This document shows, piece after piece, positions 46,801 through 59,300 of a DNA stretch of 64,000 nucleotides (position 1 is its first letter; every line of letters starts with the position of its first letter). The notes under the pieces were generated by a model. The model was not told where the DNA came from and did no database searches. It worked only from the letters and a program-made list of their open reading frames with translations. The translations under genes were made by a program, and so were the position numbers. The DNA is from Dermatemys mawii (Eukaryota; Chordata; Testudines; Dermatemydidae): the NCBI GenBank assembly GCA_007922305.1, contig ML677341.1:72550690-72614689 (forward strand), written 5' to 3'.

Positions 46801-47390
46801 TTCAGACGCATGTGAGCCCAACCAATGGAGAGCCAATCCCACAGGCACCAGCACGACACACAAGCACCACTCAGTGGGGTGAGCCAATATTGGAGAGCTT
46901 GTAAGACATCAAAGCTCAGCAATCCAGCCAACCTTCACTTCCAGAAAAGTGGGAACCAGGTCTGCTCTGGTTGTGAGTATGGCCAGGTGGTTTTCTTCCG
47001 GGCTCTAATGGCTTCAGAGCCTCCCTTTGCTACATGTTGTTTGCAGACTTGGCAGATGTCATGTACACCTCATACATGATAGGTTGCAGGGCTGCTACTG
47101 ACACGTCAAACTTCTACATCATTTACTGAATGACTCCAGAGTTTCCTTCTCAGAGACATATACCAGAGATGTGTCTTCCATTAGATCCTTTAATGGTCTT
47201 CCTGTAAGGCTGAGGTTAGCTGAAATAAGATATGTTCCACACTATGCCACCTCATGGCTTAACAGCATAATACAGTTTAGCCTTCCATTGCATCTCCCCC
47301 TTTAATATGTTCCTAGCATTTACAAAATTTACGTACACTTATCTTTGAAGTTCAGTATAAATTAGTCTATTAAATGTCTCTGAATCAGAC
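43850..47390 (-). other. Unidentified AT-rich interval with decayed coding traces
   Basis: On the minus strand, open stretches at 46085-45735 (116 codons) and around 47080-46690 interrupted by stops look like an old coding repeat. A CQVCKQHVAKGG-like block near 47040 resembles the start of a BED zinc finger as in hAT (ZBED) transposases, but its histidine half is missing. No firm identity. Confidence 0.3.
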
Positions 47391-47397
47391 TGGCTTT

Positions 47398-48679
47398 CTA
47401 ATTACACAACCTATACACCTTGGTCATCTGGGTGTCCATTAGTTGCAGCAATTGGCTGTGGTCAGTTTGGAATCCACTGTCTGTAGAGTTTTCTCCATTG
47501 ATTATTCTCTGAGGAACAAACTTTAGATGCCAGTGGTTTCCGTTGAACTGTACACTGTTGGTCTCAATCACATATCTGGGCTCTAAATTATTTCTCTTTA
47601 TGACAGCTGAAGTTGTCCATCCTTTCTCTCTATCCAATTTGACATGAACATGTTCACCAGGTTCTAGACCCAGCAGTTCTCTGAGTATTGTGTGATGTAA
47701 AAGTGTTTATAAGCTCATTTTACTTTTTTATCTGATTTAGTTACTTTCTTCATGTCTGCCCCCTTTGGAAATAGATTCTTTTCAAAAGCTGGAGCAGTCG
47801 TTCTGAGTTGTCTTCCCATCAGAAGCCATGCTGGACTATATCCTGTAGCTGCTATTGGTGTTGACCTGTAGCTCAGAGAAAAAGGAATGTATGTTCCTGT
47901 TGTAGAGTGTTCTTGGCTCTCTGTACAGCTCTCTCAGTCTCTCCATTCACTTCTGAGTAACATAGGCTGCTAGTAATATGATCAAAATCATATTTTGATC
48001 AGAATGACTTAAATTCTGCTGCAGTGAATTGTGGTCCATTGTCCATCCCGTGTTGTTCTGTAATGCCAAAATGAGCAAAAGTGCACTTCAGTTTCTTGAT
48101 GACACTGTGACATGTTATGTCTTTCAAATACATTATTTCCCTATACATGGAAAAATAGTCCACTATGACCAGATAATGATATCCTCTGTATTCGCAGAAA
48201 TCTGAAGCTAGTCTCTTCCAACTTCTGTTTGGTAGATATGTTGCTATTAAAGGTTCTTTGTGTTGTGTTGGTCTATTAGTTCTGCAATGTTCACATGCAG
48301 ATACTTTATTGTTTATATCCTTGCTGATGCCAAGCTACTGCAATGACTAGCTGGCCCATTTATGGCATTTAGTTATTCCTTGATGTCCTTCATGGATGAG
48401 GTTTAATATTTGTTCTGTCATTTCTTTTGGAATCACAATGCAGTCATCTTAATCTTGAGTCCCTTCAATTTACTTAAATGTCTATGTATCACAGAGTAGT
48501 CACTTATCACTTACTTAGTATCCTTTATAGTTGAGCCAGCTGGCCCTAATGTAATTTAGAACGTATTGAATTTGCATGTCTGTTGAAGTTGCTTTTTGTA
48601 GCTGGTGTATCCTCTTTTCTGACACTGACTTATGTGCATCCAGTATGCCTTTACATCATCTTTGAGATCACAGGTATCG
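47398..48679 (-). pseudogene. Ty3/gypsy integrase remnant
   Basis: Minus-strand reading gives a zinc-binding-type CEHC segment, then LASDFCEYRGYHYLVIVDYFS and, further on, HGMDNGPQFTAAEFKSF, the integrase core pattern with the second catalytic-type Asp in the DNGPQF block. This is followed by the YNSxSEVNGETERAVQ-type segment, with several stops and frameshifts. It is continuous with the reverse transcriptase at 50587-51880 once the 48685-50581 insertion is removed. Confidence 0.85.
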
Positions 48680-48684
48680 GAGTG

Positions 48685-50581
48685 TGTGACAGTCTGTATC
48701 GGGGTGGGCAATCTTTTTGGCCTCAGGGCCACATCAGGGTTAAAAATTGTGTGGAGGGCCGGGTAGGGAAGGCGGTGCCTCCCCAAACAGCCTGACCACA
48801 CCCCTTATCAAATCCCCACCCACTTCCCGCCCCCTGACTGTCCCCCTCAGTACCTCCGACTCATTCAACACCCCCACCCTTCTCCTAGTCCCGATTGCCC
48901 GCTCCGGAGACCCACCCATTCTAACTGCTGCCCCAGAACCCCATCCCCTATCTAAGCCCCCTTGCTTTGTTCCCTGTCTGCCCCCTCCCAAGATCCCCCC
49001 ACCCTAACTACCACCCCCTGAGACCCCACTTGCCATCTAAGCCCCCTTGCTTTGTTCCCTGACTGCCCCCTCCTGAGATCTTCCCAGCCTAACCACCACC
49101 CCCGGGACTCCACCACCTAACCCTCCCTTACCTTAGTCAGCTGGGCGCTCCTCGACTGGGCCTGGCTAGGGAGAGCGGGAGAGTCAGCTGGGCACTCCCT
49201 CGCTGGGCCAGGGAGCGCAGGGCCCTCATGGCTCCCTGTGCTCCACCCAGCCACCGGGCCAGGGAGCGCAGGGCCCTCATGGCTCCCACACTCCACCCGG
49301 CTGCCGGGCCAGGGAGCACGGGGTGGGCCTGGCCCAGGAGCATGGGGACCCACACACCGGCTGACCCTTTGGCCGGGAGCAAGCTCGCGAGCCGGATGAA
49401 AATGGTTGGTGGGCCACATGAGGTCCGCGGGTTGTAGTTTGCCCACCTCTGGTCTATATGATCATGTTCATCACTTTTGCAAGACTATGGTAAATTTTGT
49501 ACATCATATGCCTTGTGAGGTATCATTTGAAAAGTCATAATCTGCTGAACATTATTACCCCATTGAAATATATGTAGCAACACTGTATGTGAAGTTATGA
49601 TATTCTACTCTATGATTGTTACTGAAATGTGTTGTAATTCTGGGTAAAGTCTGCAAACCAGTTTTTCAGAGACAAAGACACACTGGCCCCAGAAACATGT
49701 TAAAAAAACTATCAGCTGCTTAAGTGGCCATTCTTCATCAGGAGGAAGGTGTAAGTAAGAATTACATTGCATCACAGGAACATTTCAAGCATCACGTCCA
49801 CAAGAGACTGCTTGTCGCCTACATCCCAACTGGAGGTAATCCTCAAAGAAGGGAGAGGGATATAAGAATGAGAGAGAGTGACCTCCAACTCACTTTTCCT
49901 CCTTTCATCTCTCTGCTCATGACATCAATGAATACCAGAGAGACTCTGAACCAAGGGGGAAGAGGGCAAGGGAGAAGTTCCAGGCTGAAAAGAAGATCCA
50001 GTCTGTGAAATTTACTGCAGCATATGGTGAGACAAAATCTTTTGCTTTTAAGTTCACTTGTTAAATAAGGTATCAACTTGCATTTTACTTTTTTATTTTC
50101 TTTTGTGGCCAATCCTGACTTTTTTGCATCATCATTTGTAATCACTTAAAATCTATCTTTCTCTAGTTATTAAACATATCTTATTGTTTTGTCTTAACTA
50201 GTGTTTGAATTAAAGTGTGTGGGATAACAAGGCTGGCTTATTATAATTTTCCTTTGATGAAATAATGGACTTTCTATGAACTAGTACTGTACAGGAGGGT
50301 GCTGAAGAGCACAAGATACACATTTCAGGGAACAAGGCTGAGACTAAGGATTTGTGAGTATTGCCCATATGTAATTCATGAGTAAATGGTCAGAGTGTTC
50401 ATGTATTTAGCTGGGAGTGAATTTATATGCTGAAGATTGTGTGAGCAAGCCAAGAGTGGCTGTTTATACTGCAAAGCAGTGTAAAGGGCATCCCAGTCTA
50501 GAGAACTGAAGGGGCTCAGCTATTCAACAGTCCAAATTGGACCCGGGGTAACGTCACAATGTGATGCTGGGTTCCATGACA
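48685..50581 (+). mobile_element. LTR-like insertion in gypsy pol, 5-bp duplication
   Basis: TGTGACAG start and CCATGACA end, flanked by GAGTG at 48680-48684 and 50582-50586. It shares long stretches with 29560-30864. After removing the nested hAT element (48700-49451) it is about 1.15 kb with no open frame, so a solo LTR is the best guess. Confidence 0.7.
48700..49451. mobile_element. hAT element nested in the LTR-like insertion
   Basis: Ends cggggtgggcaatc and gtttgcccacctctg are inverse; flanks GTCTGTAT (48692-48699) and GTCTATAT (49452-49459) are an 8-bp duplication with one change. The interior is C-rich with tandem near-repeats (gggccagggagcgcagggcc twice at 49201-49275; aagcccccttgctttgttccctg twice). 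Confidence 0.85.
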
Positions 50582-50586
50582 GAGTG

Positions 50587-51880
50587 TCTGCTACTACCAG
50601 ATTTTTCTCGAGAACATATTTAGAAGTTGCATTAAATCACACTAACCTTATCAATAGACATTGCCATCTCAGCAGTGCTTGATCTAAGCCTTTTCCCTTG
50701 ATGAGGATTTTATGATCTTTTATCATTGTAAATGAATCCCATCCACATAGATATCTGTAAAAATTTTCATGTCGATATACTTGCCAGGCCCTTGTTTTCA
50801 TTCACTCTGTATAACTTTGCTGCTTCTGTGAGTGTGCAAGAGCAAAACACAACTGGCTTCCACACAGATTTGTGTTGTTGCAACAGTATACCACCTAGGC
50901 CACAGAGGTGTTTGCATCCACACTGACCATTGTGGGTTTGTTTGCATCATAGTACTTTAGAGTGGAACTGCTGAAATAATTTATTTTGCTTTTTAAAAGA
51001 CAATGTCTTGATTTAGCCCCCATAGCCAAGATGCACTGGACCGTTCATGCAGTGATTTTGTCACTGTAGAAAGGTCTTGAAGGTATCGACCAAGGTAGTT
51101 TACCATGCCCAGTACGCTGTCAGTTCTGGTACATTTGTTGGTGCATTCCGTTTTCAGATTCCTTTTACTTTCTCAGGGCTCAGACTGATTCCATCTTTGT
51201 TTACTGACTGTCCCAAAACGTCAATTTGGGGTAGGTAGAAAACATACTTTTTTTTGTATAACATCAATCTGGACTGACTGATTAGGCCTAGGGCTTTGTT
51301 GAGGGTTTTGTTGTGTTCTTCCATTGAAGATCCATATGTCAAAATATTGTCCATGAAAATTACAACTCCGTTTGTGTTCGTTAACATTTCTGCCATCTTT
51401 ATTTGGAAAATTTCAGGTGCACTGGTAATCTCAAAAGGTAATCTTCGAAAGTAAAATCTCCCAAAGGGTTTGATAAATGTAGTCAGTTTAGCTTTGGCTA
51501 CAGGAATTTGCTCGAGGCATTCAGCTTAGGAGACTAGTTTAGTTCCTTTCATTTTGGAAAGGAAATGATCCAGAGTTGGGAGAATATATTTTTCTCTCAC
51601 AATTGCTTCATTAAGTCTTTTAAGATGAACACAGATTCATATTTTTCCACTCGTCTTTATAACTGCTACCACTGGGGCAAACCATACTGTTGGTCTTTGT
51701 CAGTTTTTTCTCTCGTCCATGTGTTCAGAGTACTTTCAGGGCTAGTCAAAGCTGTCAGGTGACTTCCATTCTGGGAGCGGTTGAAGGTTAGACATATGCT
51801 TCTGCATCACCTAAAAGTTACTAGTGTTTCCATTAATATTCAGTTTCACTCTCCAGGCAGGCTTTGTGTCATGAGATGTG
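50587..51880 (-). pseudogene. Ty3/gypsy reverse transcriptase remnant
   Basis: Minus-strand reading shows LTTFIKPFGRFYFRRLPFEITSAPEIFQ, then VVIFMDNILTYGSSMEEHNKTL and VLGQSVNKDGISLSPEKVKGI, the fingers/palm of a gypsy reverse transcriptase, followed by an RNase H-like part (50650-51000). The catalytic pair that should be DD reads DN (FMDN), and stops are frequent, so it is dead. Confidence 0.9.
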
Positions 51881-52598
51881 ATAGACAACAGAAACGATGG
51901 GTTTTGATTATCAATAATATGAGTTAACATCCTGACTGGTTTGGTGCAAAAAAACCCCTGCAAAATGTCCGTATTTTGTGCAGTGTTGGAGAAGCCATGT
52001 TGGTCTCAAGATATTAGAAGTACAAGGTGGGTGAGAATATCTTTTATTGGTGAGAGACAGGGTTTTGAGTTTATGCAGAGCTCTTTTTCAGGTCTGGAAA
52101 ACTTATTCAGAGTGTCACAGCTAAAGACAAAGTGAAACAGATTGTTTAGCCCATATTTCAAAGGACCGTTATAGGTTAAATGACCCATTAACACTTCATT
52201 TACACAGTTTTGATAAGCCATAAAGCCAATATCTATACAGACCACGATTTTTAGGGTGTACAAAAGTTAAGAATTTAAACACGCAGACTCGTCTTTTGAA
52301 AGTTTTGCGCAGGTTTCCTTTGAAGATGAGGACAATCTATAATTCACTAACAACCCCCTCAGCTGCACTCCCACTTTCTTTCTTCCCTATGACTGGAAAA
52401 ATGTTAATGGGCCATTTGGGGGAGGAAGTCATCTGTTGAGTTGTCTGTAAAGATCCCAGCACACAGATGGCACAGAAGAGAACAGTGATGACGTTACATA
52501 ACACATGCTGATCCATGTCATGACATCACCACTGAATCATTTGTTCCCTGGGACAAAGATCAGTAGTTCTCTGGTCTAATTTTCATAATTTAGTGTTC

Positions 52599-52744
52599 AG
52601 AGTGCTAGCCCTGTTAGTGTGTATCAGTAAAAGCAACGAGGAGTTCTTGTGGCAACTTGGAAACTAACAAACGTATCTGAAAAGCTTATGCCCAAATACA
52701 TTTGTTAGTCTCTAAGGTGCCACAAGGACTCTTCGTTGTTCTTA
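52599..52744 (+). mobile_element. SINE-like repeat with 14-bp target duplication
   Basis: ATAATTTAGTGTTC at 52585-52598 is repeated at 52745-52758. The insert carries 'gctagccctgttagtgtgtatcag', 'aaagcttatgcccaaata' and 'tttgttagtctctaaggtgccac', the same family as 27864-28074. Confidence 0.88.
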
Positions 52745-53116
52745 ATAATTTAGTGTTCTATCCTATGTAGAGCCTCTAAGGATGTAACTATGTTCTCGCC
52801 TGGCAAAAGCACTGGTGTTGTACCACAGCACCAAGTTTTCTGCTGCACAGTCACACTATTACCAACCCGAGGCACTGCAAAGTCAAGAGTCGGACACCAA
52901 AAATCTGTTCTCTTCGCTTTCTTCATTCATGAGCCTCTGAAGAGTCCCTTGCTTCTGTTTACAAGCGTGTCTCCATGCCCCTGAGGGCTGGGTTTTATAT
53001 TATAAATTACAACTCACAGCCTCATCCAACCCTTCTGTCCTCACGAGCTGGGAAATTAACCAAAAAACCACAAATATGATGACACTGCGGGGATAAAAAT
53101 ACACTCAGCTCCTTGG

Positions 53117-53130
53117 GTTGCTATGGCGAT
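53117..53130 (+). promoter_or_regulatory. X-box-like RFX site (distal)
   Basis: GTTGCTATGGCGAT resembles the RFX X-box consensus GTTGCCATGGCAAC with three differences. It sits about 220 bp upstream of the ATG of a ciliary gene, where RFX sites are expected. Confidence 0.5.
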
Positions 53131-53302
53131 AAGCGCGCGCCACACCGGAAATGGCCGCTTCTCAAACTTTCTCCGGAGAATCGAGCGGCTCCTCTTTCCT
53201 GCCAGCCGCCGGGTCGGGACCGGAACTGTGAGCGGGGAGATGAGTTCCAGCCGGGCCCTATTCGATGTCTCACTTACTCATTCTCCCCTCCCCCCCCGCG
53301 GG

Positions 53303-53316
53303 GTTACCGGGGTAAC
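53303..53316 (+). promoter_or_regulatory. X-box-like RFX site (proximal)
   Basis: GTTACCGGGGTAAC is a perfect inverted repeat of GTTACC with a 2-bp spacer, the X-box half-site arrangement (GTTRCC-N2-GGYAAC). It lies 35 bp upstream of the IFT56 ATG. Confidence 0.6.
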
Positions 53317-53351
53317 GGAGTCGTTGGAGAAGCGAGGAGCCCGGTGGCAAG

Positions 53352-53354
53352 ATG
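53352..53354 (+). CDS. IFT56: IFT56 exon 1 coding part: start codon only
   Basis: ATG at 53352 is followed directly by donor GTGAGC. Exon 2 opens with a second ATG, so splicing gives the MM start that vertebrate IFT56 proteins carry. Everything upstream in this exon is 5' untranslated. Initiation at the exon 2 ATG (53491) would lose one residue only. Confidence 0.75.
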
Positions 53355-56300
53355 GTGAGCGAAGGGGCGCTGGAGAGGGGTCGCCGCCTCTGGCAGGACA
53401 CCGCTGGGGGACCCAGGAGCGGGGAGGTCTGACGCCCCCAGGGCCTCCCCGTTCTCACCCCGTCTCCCCTCTTCTTTCTGACCCCTCCAGATGCTCTCTC
53501 GGGCCAAGCCAGCCGTGGGGGGCGCCCCGCCGCAAGGGGACAAACGGAAGAAGAAAGGCAAGAAAGTGCCGCAGCTGGAGGAGCTGCTGGCCCAGAGGGA
53601 CTTCACCGGCGCCATCGCCCTGCTGGAGGTAACGGGTTTGGGCGGCTGCCCCGGGGTCACTAGAGGGCTCGGCCTACGGGGCTCTCCCTTTCCGCAGCTA
53701 AGGAGCTAACTCCGTCAGTCTCTCAGACAACGGGGGTGCGAGTGGGAGGGGCCCTCACCAGTGCAGGATTGGTGCCCAGAGCATAGCCCCTGGGGCCTTG
53801 CCCAGACCCTTCTCCCAGTGACTGGGGTGACGAGGCTCTTTCTGGCAGACTGTTCCCAATTGTAGCAGAGCTCCCTGTTTGGAGAAACTTTCAGCTAGTC
53901 CAACTATTTTGTCTTTTCTGTTCTTTCTCACACCCTAGTTATGCCCCATGCACTAGCCGGAATAACCACATGCCCTCCTTTAGGTTTATAGGTTTCAAAT
54001 ATTTGTATAGAGACTGTGTGACTGAATAGAAATTGGCTCTCCTGCCTTGAAAATGTGATATTGACAAGGTCTGACTTCAGTGTCCAGGGCTGCCCAGCCA
54101 GCAGAAATCATCCTTATGTTAATTTTATAAATGGATTTGTTTCACATGAGACAGTCTGACAAAACTTGACAGCTGGTGTCATTTTTGCATCCCTTTTTCT
54201 TTGAAGTTTAAACGGCATGTGGGGGAACAAGATGAGGACACTGACCTCTGGATTGGATACTGTGCCTTTCACCTGGGGGACTACAAGAGAGCATTGGAGG
54301 TGAGATGAAGAAATCCTGCTTCCTACTGGAGAGAATCAGGTTGTTGTCCTAAAGCAGTGGCAGCAAGCATGAGAGATGGTTTTTGGTGGTGCAGAAGAAA
54401 TGGGCCAGGCCATTTGTGTATAAATCCAGCTGCAATAGAGTAAACTATACAGAAAGGCAGTTTGGATTAGGGAAATAGAAGTTTCTACACTGAAACAGTC
54501 TATTGGTTCACCATCCTAGTTAATCTTTGCCCCAAAGCCTAAATTATCCTTTTCTTAATTTCACGACAGTTGTTCTAACATTATTTTCCCTATTTGATGT
54601 GTACACCTTCAAAAAATAATATGTGGAAAGTTATTGTTTGAGCTGGATGGAACCTTGTTATGGGAGAAGTTAAAACCTTGTTGTGATTGATGGGTGTGAA
54701 TACACTCTTCAGTTAGAATAACTATAAGGATAAATTAACCACACCCCTCTATCTAAACGTAAAGGGTTAGGTTTGGATTTTATGGGCATGGCGTGTGTGT
54801 GCACTAAGTATTGGTTTTTTTTGGGGGGGGGCAGAACATGTGTGTGCACACACATGCACAGGACCAGAGAGAAACAGAGATTATCTGAAAAATCCAAGCA
54901 GAAGCCTACAATTAAAGTGTGATTCTGAGAGAAACTTAGAGAGAGGTTCTGGTTCTGGTTCTGGGATGCTGGCTGAAAAGAAGCTTGGACCTGTAAACTA
55001 AGAAACTCCTCTTTTTGCCTTTGGAAAAACAGGACTTTGATGCAATCTTGTTTATTTACAAGGAATGTACAAAGGAAATATGAGATTCCGTCTTCAGTAC
55101 TTCCAAAAGGAACATACCCAAAACCCTGAACTTTGAATACCCATTCAGATCAAAAAGGGGCAACACAATCCAATCCCCACCTTCATTATTTAGCCAAGCA
55201 GTAGTATTACATATTTAATTATTTTTGATCTTTTTTCTCCATCCCTCTAGCCCCTTAATTCATTTTGTTATTCTTCTATGAATTTTCTGATATCTGCATA
55301 AAACCTCCCCTTTACCCCCAAAGAGTTTTCCGGGTTATTAGAAAATATAGTTATTCAAATAATCTATAGATTATCAAGTTGCTTGCATCAGATACTGCCT
55401 GTTGTACTCCTTTTGGGTAAGAAGGTGCCCCTGTGGGATTCTGCCTTTTTCTCTCCACTATCATTCTCATGACCCTTCTGCCTCTCCCACTGTGAAACAG
55501 AGTTTGCTGCCAGTTCTGGGTCACTGAGCCGATACTCTGTTCTCAGATGTGTCCACACATCACACTCTTGATATCTAGTTAAAACCTAAGTCTGCTTGTA
55601 TTGACTAACTTGCCTTGTGCCATTCTGAAATGAGCCTTCACAGCCTATTAATTTGTTTTTATACTTTCCCATTTTCACACTTCCCGTTAGCACTGGGAAA
55701 AATACTAAAGTGAATTCACAGAAGTTGGGATGACAGGGGGAAAACCATTCCTCCATAATTTTAGAGAATTATACTGTGGAACTATGACGACTTTTTCCCT
55801 TGTAGAATTAGGTGGAGATTTTTGCTTACACGTGCAGAGTTAAATGGGTGTCCAGAGTTAGATTGGAGATGGAATATCCCTTCTCAACCAGCCCTGAATA
55901 TATCTGCAGGATTTTTGAGGATATTTAATTTTACCCTTATTCTGGAACAATGAGCAGGGGACATAAGTTAGGAGCAGCTGAAAAATCTCACTTGGTTAAT
56001 TCTCTTCTGTACAATTGCCAGGGATGCTTGGAATTGGTAGAGCTCAACCTTTTCCATCACCTTAAATGTTAGAATTGGGTAGGCTAAAGGGCATGAGTTG
56101 GCAGTACTGAAACTTCCTTTTGTTGTATTTGGTAATATTTGCTTGTAGAGACGGAGAGACATTATGTAAAAAAAATTAAGTTTATCCTGTTGCTTTGAAT
56201 ACTTCGTAAGGGCTTACATTACTAGAAGGAAATCCAAGATGGTTTTTAAATTTTGAACACTCTCTTGAATGCAAGAGTAAAAGAGGACCTGACACATCAG

Positions 56301-59300
56301 TAAATAAAATAATCCAGTTTGTCTAAATCTCTTTTACCACCAGGTGGTGATATTGACCCAGGCTTTCAAAAAGTGCAAGTATTTGTATTCATCTCTTTTG
56401 CCGTCTGCTAATAGAGGCATTAGGAGCTGGTTTATGTGTTAAAAAACATATATATGTATATATACACACGGACCAGCTTTAATTTAAAATGGAAAGGGGC
56501 CTGGAATTTTTTAATGCACGTTTAGAGAAGTCTGTTTTTTAAACTGAGTACCTCTCCATCCCCACATCAACCAGATTATCTTCTTCCTGCAGCAGGGAAC
56601 AAAGGCTTCACTCATTGGATGTCAGCATCTCTCCATCTCCACAAGCAGATAGTTTCCAAATGTAACTAAAGAAGATTTCATTGATTTTTATCCTCACAGC
56701 TGTCTTTCACAAGGCACAAAGTTGCTTGATATTTAAAAAAAAATAGAATACAAAAATTAATCTGTTAAAGGTGCTGAGCATAATGTGCTTTTTTCTACAC
56801 AAATGGCTGATGACATTAGATGGAGGTCTGCAGAGTGCTGGCCTTTTAGATAGAAAGAACTAAGCCGTTCCGAAAGTCTGTCCAGTTATTCCTAGCGGTG
56901 GCAGACAGGATGAAAGGCCTCCCCATCTCATCCCAACGCATCTCGTCATGGATCCCGTCATGCATTCGAGTGTGTTATGATCTGGCAAAGGTGCCCGCTC
57001 CGCCGATCACCATACACTCCACCGGGGGTCAGGCTTCCTCAGAAGCACTCCTGGTGGAGGTCTCCACACAAGAAATCTGCAGAGCGGCAACATGGTCCTT
57101 GACACACACTTTCACGGTGCACTGTACAATCACACAACAGGCCAGAGACGATATGGCCTTCGGACGAGCTGTGTCCCAATCAGCGGTTGACTCCAATCCC
57201 ACCTCCTGAACTTTGGTTTGTGAGTCACCTGATTGGAATGGACATGAACAAGCACTTGAAGAAGAAAAAACAGTTACTCACCTTCTCGTAACTGTTCTTC
57301 GATATATGTTGTTCATGTCCATTCCAATACCCATCCACTTACCCCTCTGTCAGAGTGGCCAGCAAGAAGGAACTGAGGGGTTGGGGGGTTGGCACGGTGC
57401 TATACTGGGCGTCATGAAAGCGTGACTGCAGAGCGCACCCAGGCTGACCCTATGGATGCTGCTAAGGAAAAAATCTTCCGGCTGGCACGCACGTGGCATG
57501 CACAAACATGTTGTTCATGTCAATTCCAATCAGATCTCGAAGAACAACAGTTACGAGAAGGTGAGTAACTGTTTTTTCTTGCGATAGCAGTGTCAGTGAT
57601 TTAAGCTAGGACACCACTAACTTTTTCATTAGTGATGGAAATGGAGCCAAAAATAAATGTGAGTAGGAGTAAATGTCACAGTCAACAGTGAAAGCTGAAC
57701 TTTTAACCTAAACTGGACAGCAGATTTTCTTTCTATTATGCCACCTCATTTAAACGCAAAACATTTGTGTTTAATGTGCCAAACCACTGTATCTGTCTGT
57801 AAGGTCATTGATGTGAGGCACCATTTTGAATCAAAATACAGTAATTTAAACGTGTCCTATCCTCCTGGCAGTGTTGCAAGATGTGACAAAATTGAAAATC
57901 TGAAGTCTTTATATTACACTTCAGATGTCATTCTCACAACATCAGTGACTACAAGAAAAAAATCAATAGCTGACTCTCTTCATTGATGTTGGTACGAGCT
58001 AAAGAGACAAAGTCTTTCCTAGCTGCCAAGTTTGTTAAAGAGTACATGGAAATGGTGGAGGAGCTTTTAGCCAGATATAAAAACAAGGATGACATTGTGA
58101 ACCGTGTGAAGTAAGTTTCTCCGTCTGATTCCACAGTAGCATAAAGGTTGGAGATAATTTATGAGGATTGTCTGTCAGGACTGCTTTCCAATTTAAAAAA
58201 CACCAAAAACATGTCTCTTGAGAGGGATGAATCAAGCAGTTTAAGTGACACTGCCCAGCTATCACTGTTTGTTAGATTTTTATGATTAGTGAAATTTTCA
58301 AGGAAGAATTTTTGTGCTTAATACCAATAGAAATCTACACCACAACAGAGATCATTTTTGAAAAGTTAAAAGGCTTCCCCCCCCCCCCCCAAAAAAAAAA
58401 TTGAATCTGTAGAAAGTAACCTTGCTTGTTATAGATGGAGGTCCCTCTATGACAGGGAAAGAGCAGGGTTTTGCTTGCAATTTGGCAGTGATACACCCTT
58501 AATTAAATACACTTCACTGCATCATTCACCATACTGTCCTGTGTGTGCCTTTCAGAGGAATACTGAAATTTTTCAGGTAGACTTAACAGGAAAGATGTTG
58601 ACCTTTCCCACTTTGCGTGTTCTTGCTACAGATGAAACTATTTTTCCTGAGGGCATTTGGTGGCAAAAAAAATAATAATTCTGTGCACAATATTTTAAAA
58701 TTGTGCAAGTTTTACTTGTCAATAAATAAATGCAGAGGTTCCAGCATGGCAGTGGGGAGCACAGGCCACTGGTTACACGAAGGTGAGAGATCACCCTGAA
58801 GCCACCCCACCTCCGGGACGTGGACTCAGCAGTGAGGCTGCACCCGACCCTGACACAGCACAAGGCCTGGGCCTGCCCCAGAAACACCCTGGGGCTCTGG
58901 GCGGGGCAGGAGACCAGGTGTGGGGCATGCAAGCTCAACCAGGCAGAATCCAAGTGTGGAGGGGCTCAGTTTGGGGAGATCCAGGTGTGGTGTGAGAGGA
59001 TTCTGTGTGGGACAATCTGGTTGCAGCAGCTCAGTGCGGGGTGGGGTCTAGGTGTGGGGGGATCCGGATGCAGAGAGGCTGGGGGGAGGGGTTCCAGGTG
59101 CAGGGGCAATTGGACTCTCCAGGGGCTTCCGGATGAAGGTGATTGGAGCTCAGCAGAGGGAGGTCTGGTGTGGGGATCTCAGCAGGGGGACATGTCTGGG
59201 TGATGGGGGAGTGGAGCTTGGTGGTGTGGGGGTCTCAGTCCAGCTAGTTGGGGGGTCAGTGGTATGGGGACTCAGGGTGTGCAGAGGGTGGGGCATCAGG

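Larger units (their letters stand above)
53100..53351 (+). promoter_or_regulatory. CpG-rich promoter and 5' UTR of IFT56
   Basis: Base composition jumps to GC- and CpG-rich at about 53110 and stays so to about 53700, covering exons 1 and 2. No TATA box is visible. GCGCGCGC (NRF1-like) and CCGGAAATGGCCGC (ETS plus YY1-like) lie at about 53133-53158. The transcription start cannot be fixed from sequence alone. Confidence 0.7.

Noticed and set aside
53123..53632. 169-codon plus-strand open frame over the IFT56 promoter
   Set aside because: It reads through the exon 1 ATG and intron 1 in a different frame from IFT56; the CpG-rich composition lowers stop frequency. The spliced IFT56 model explains the conserved part.
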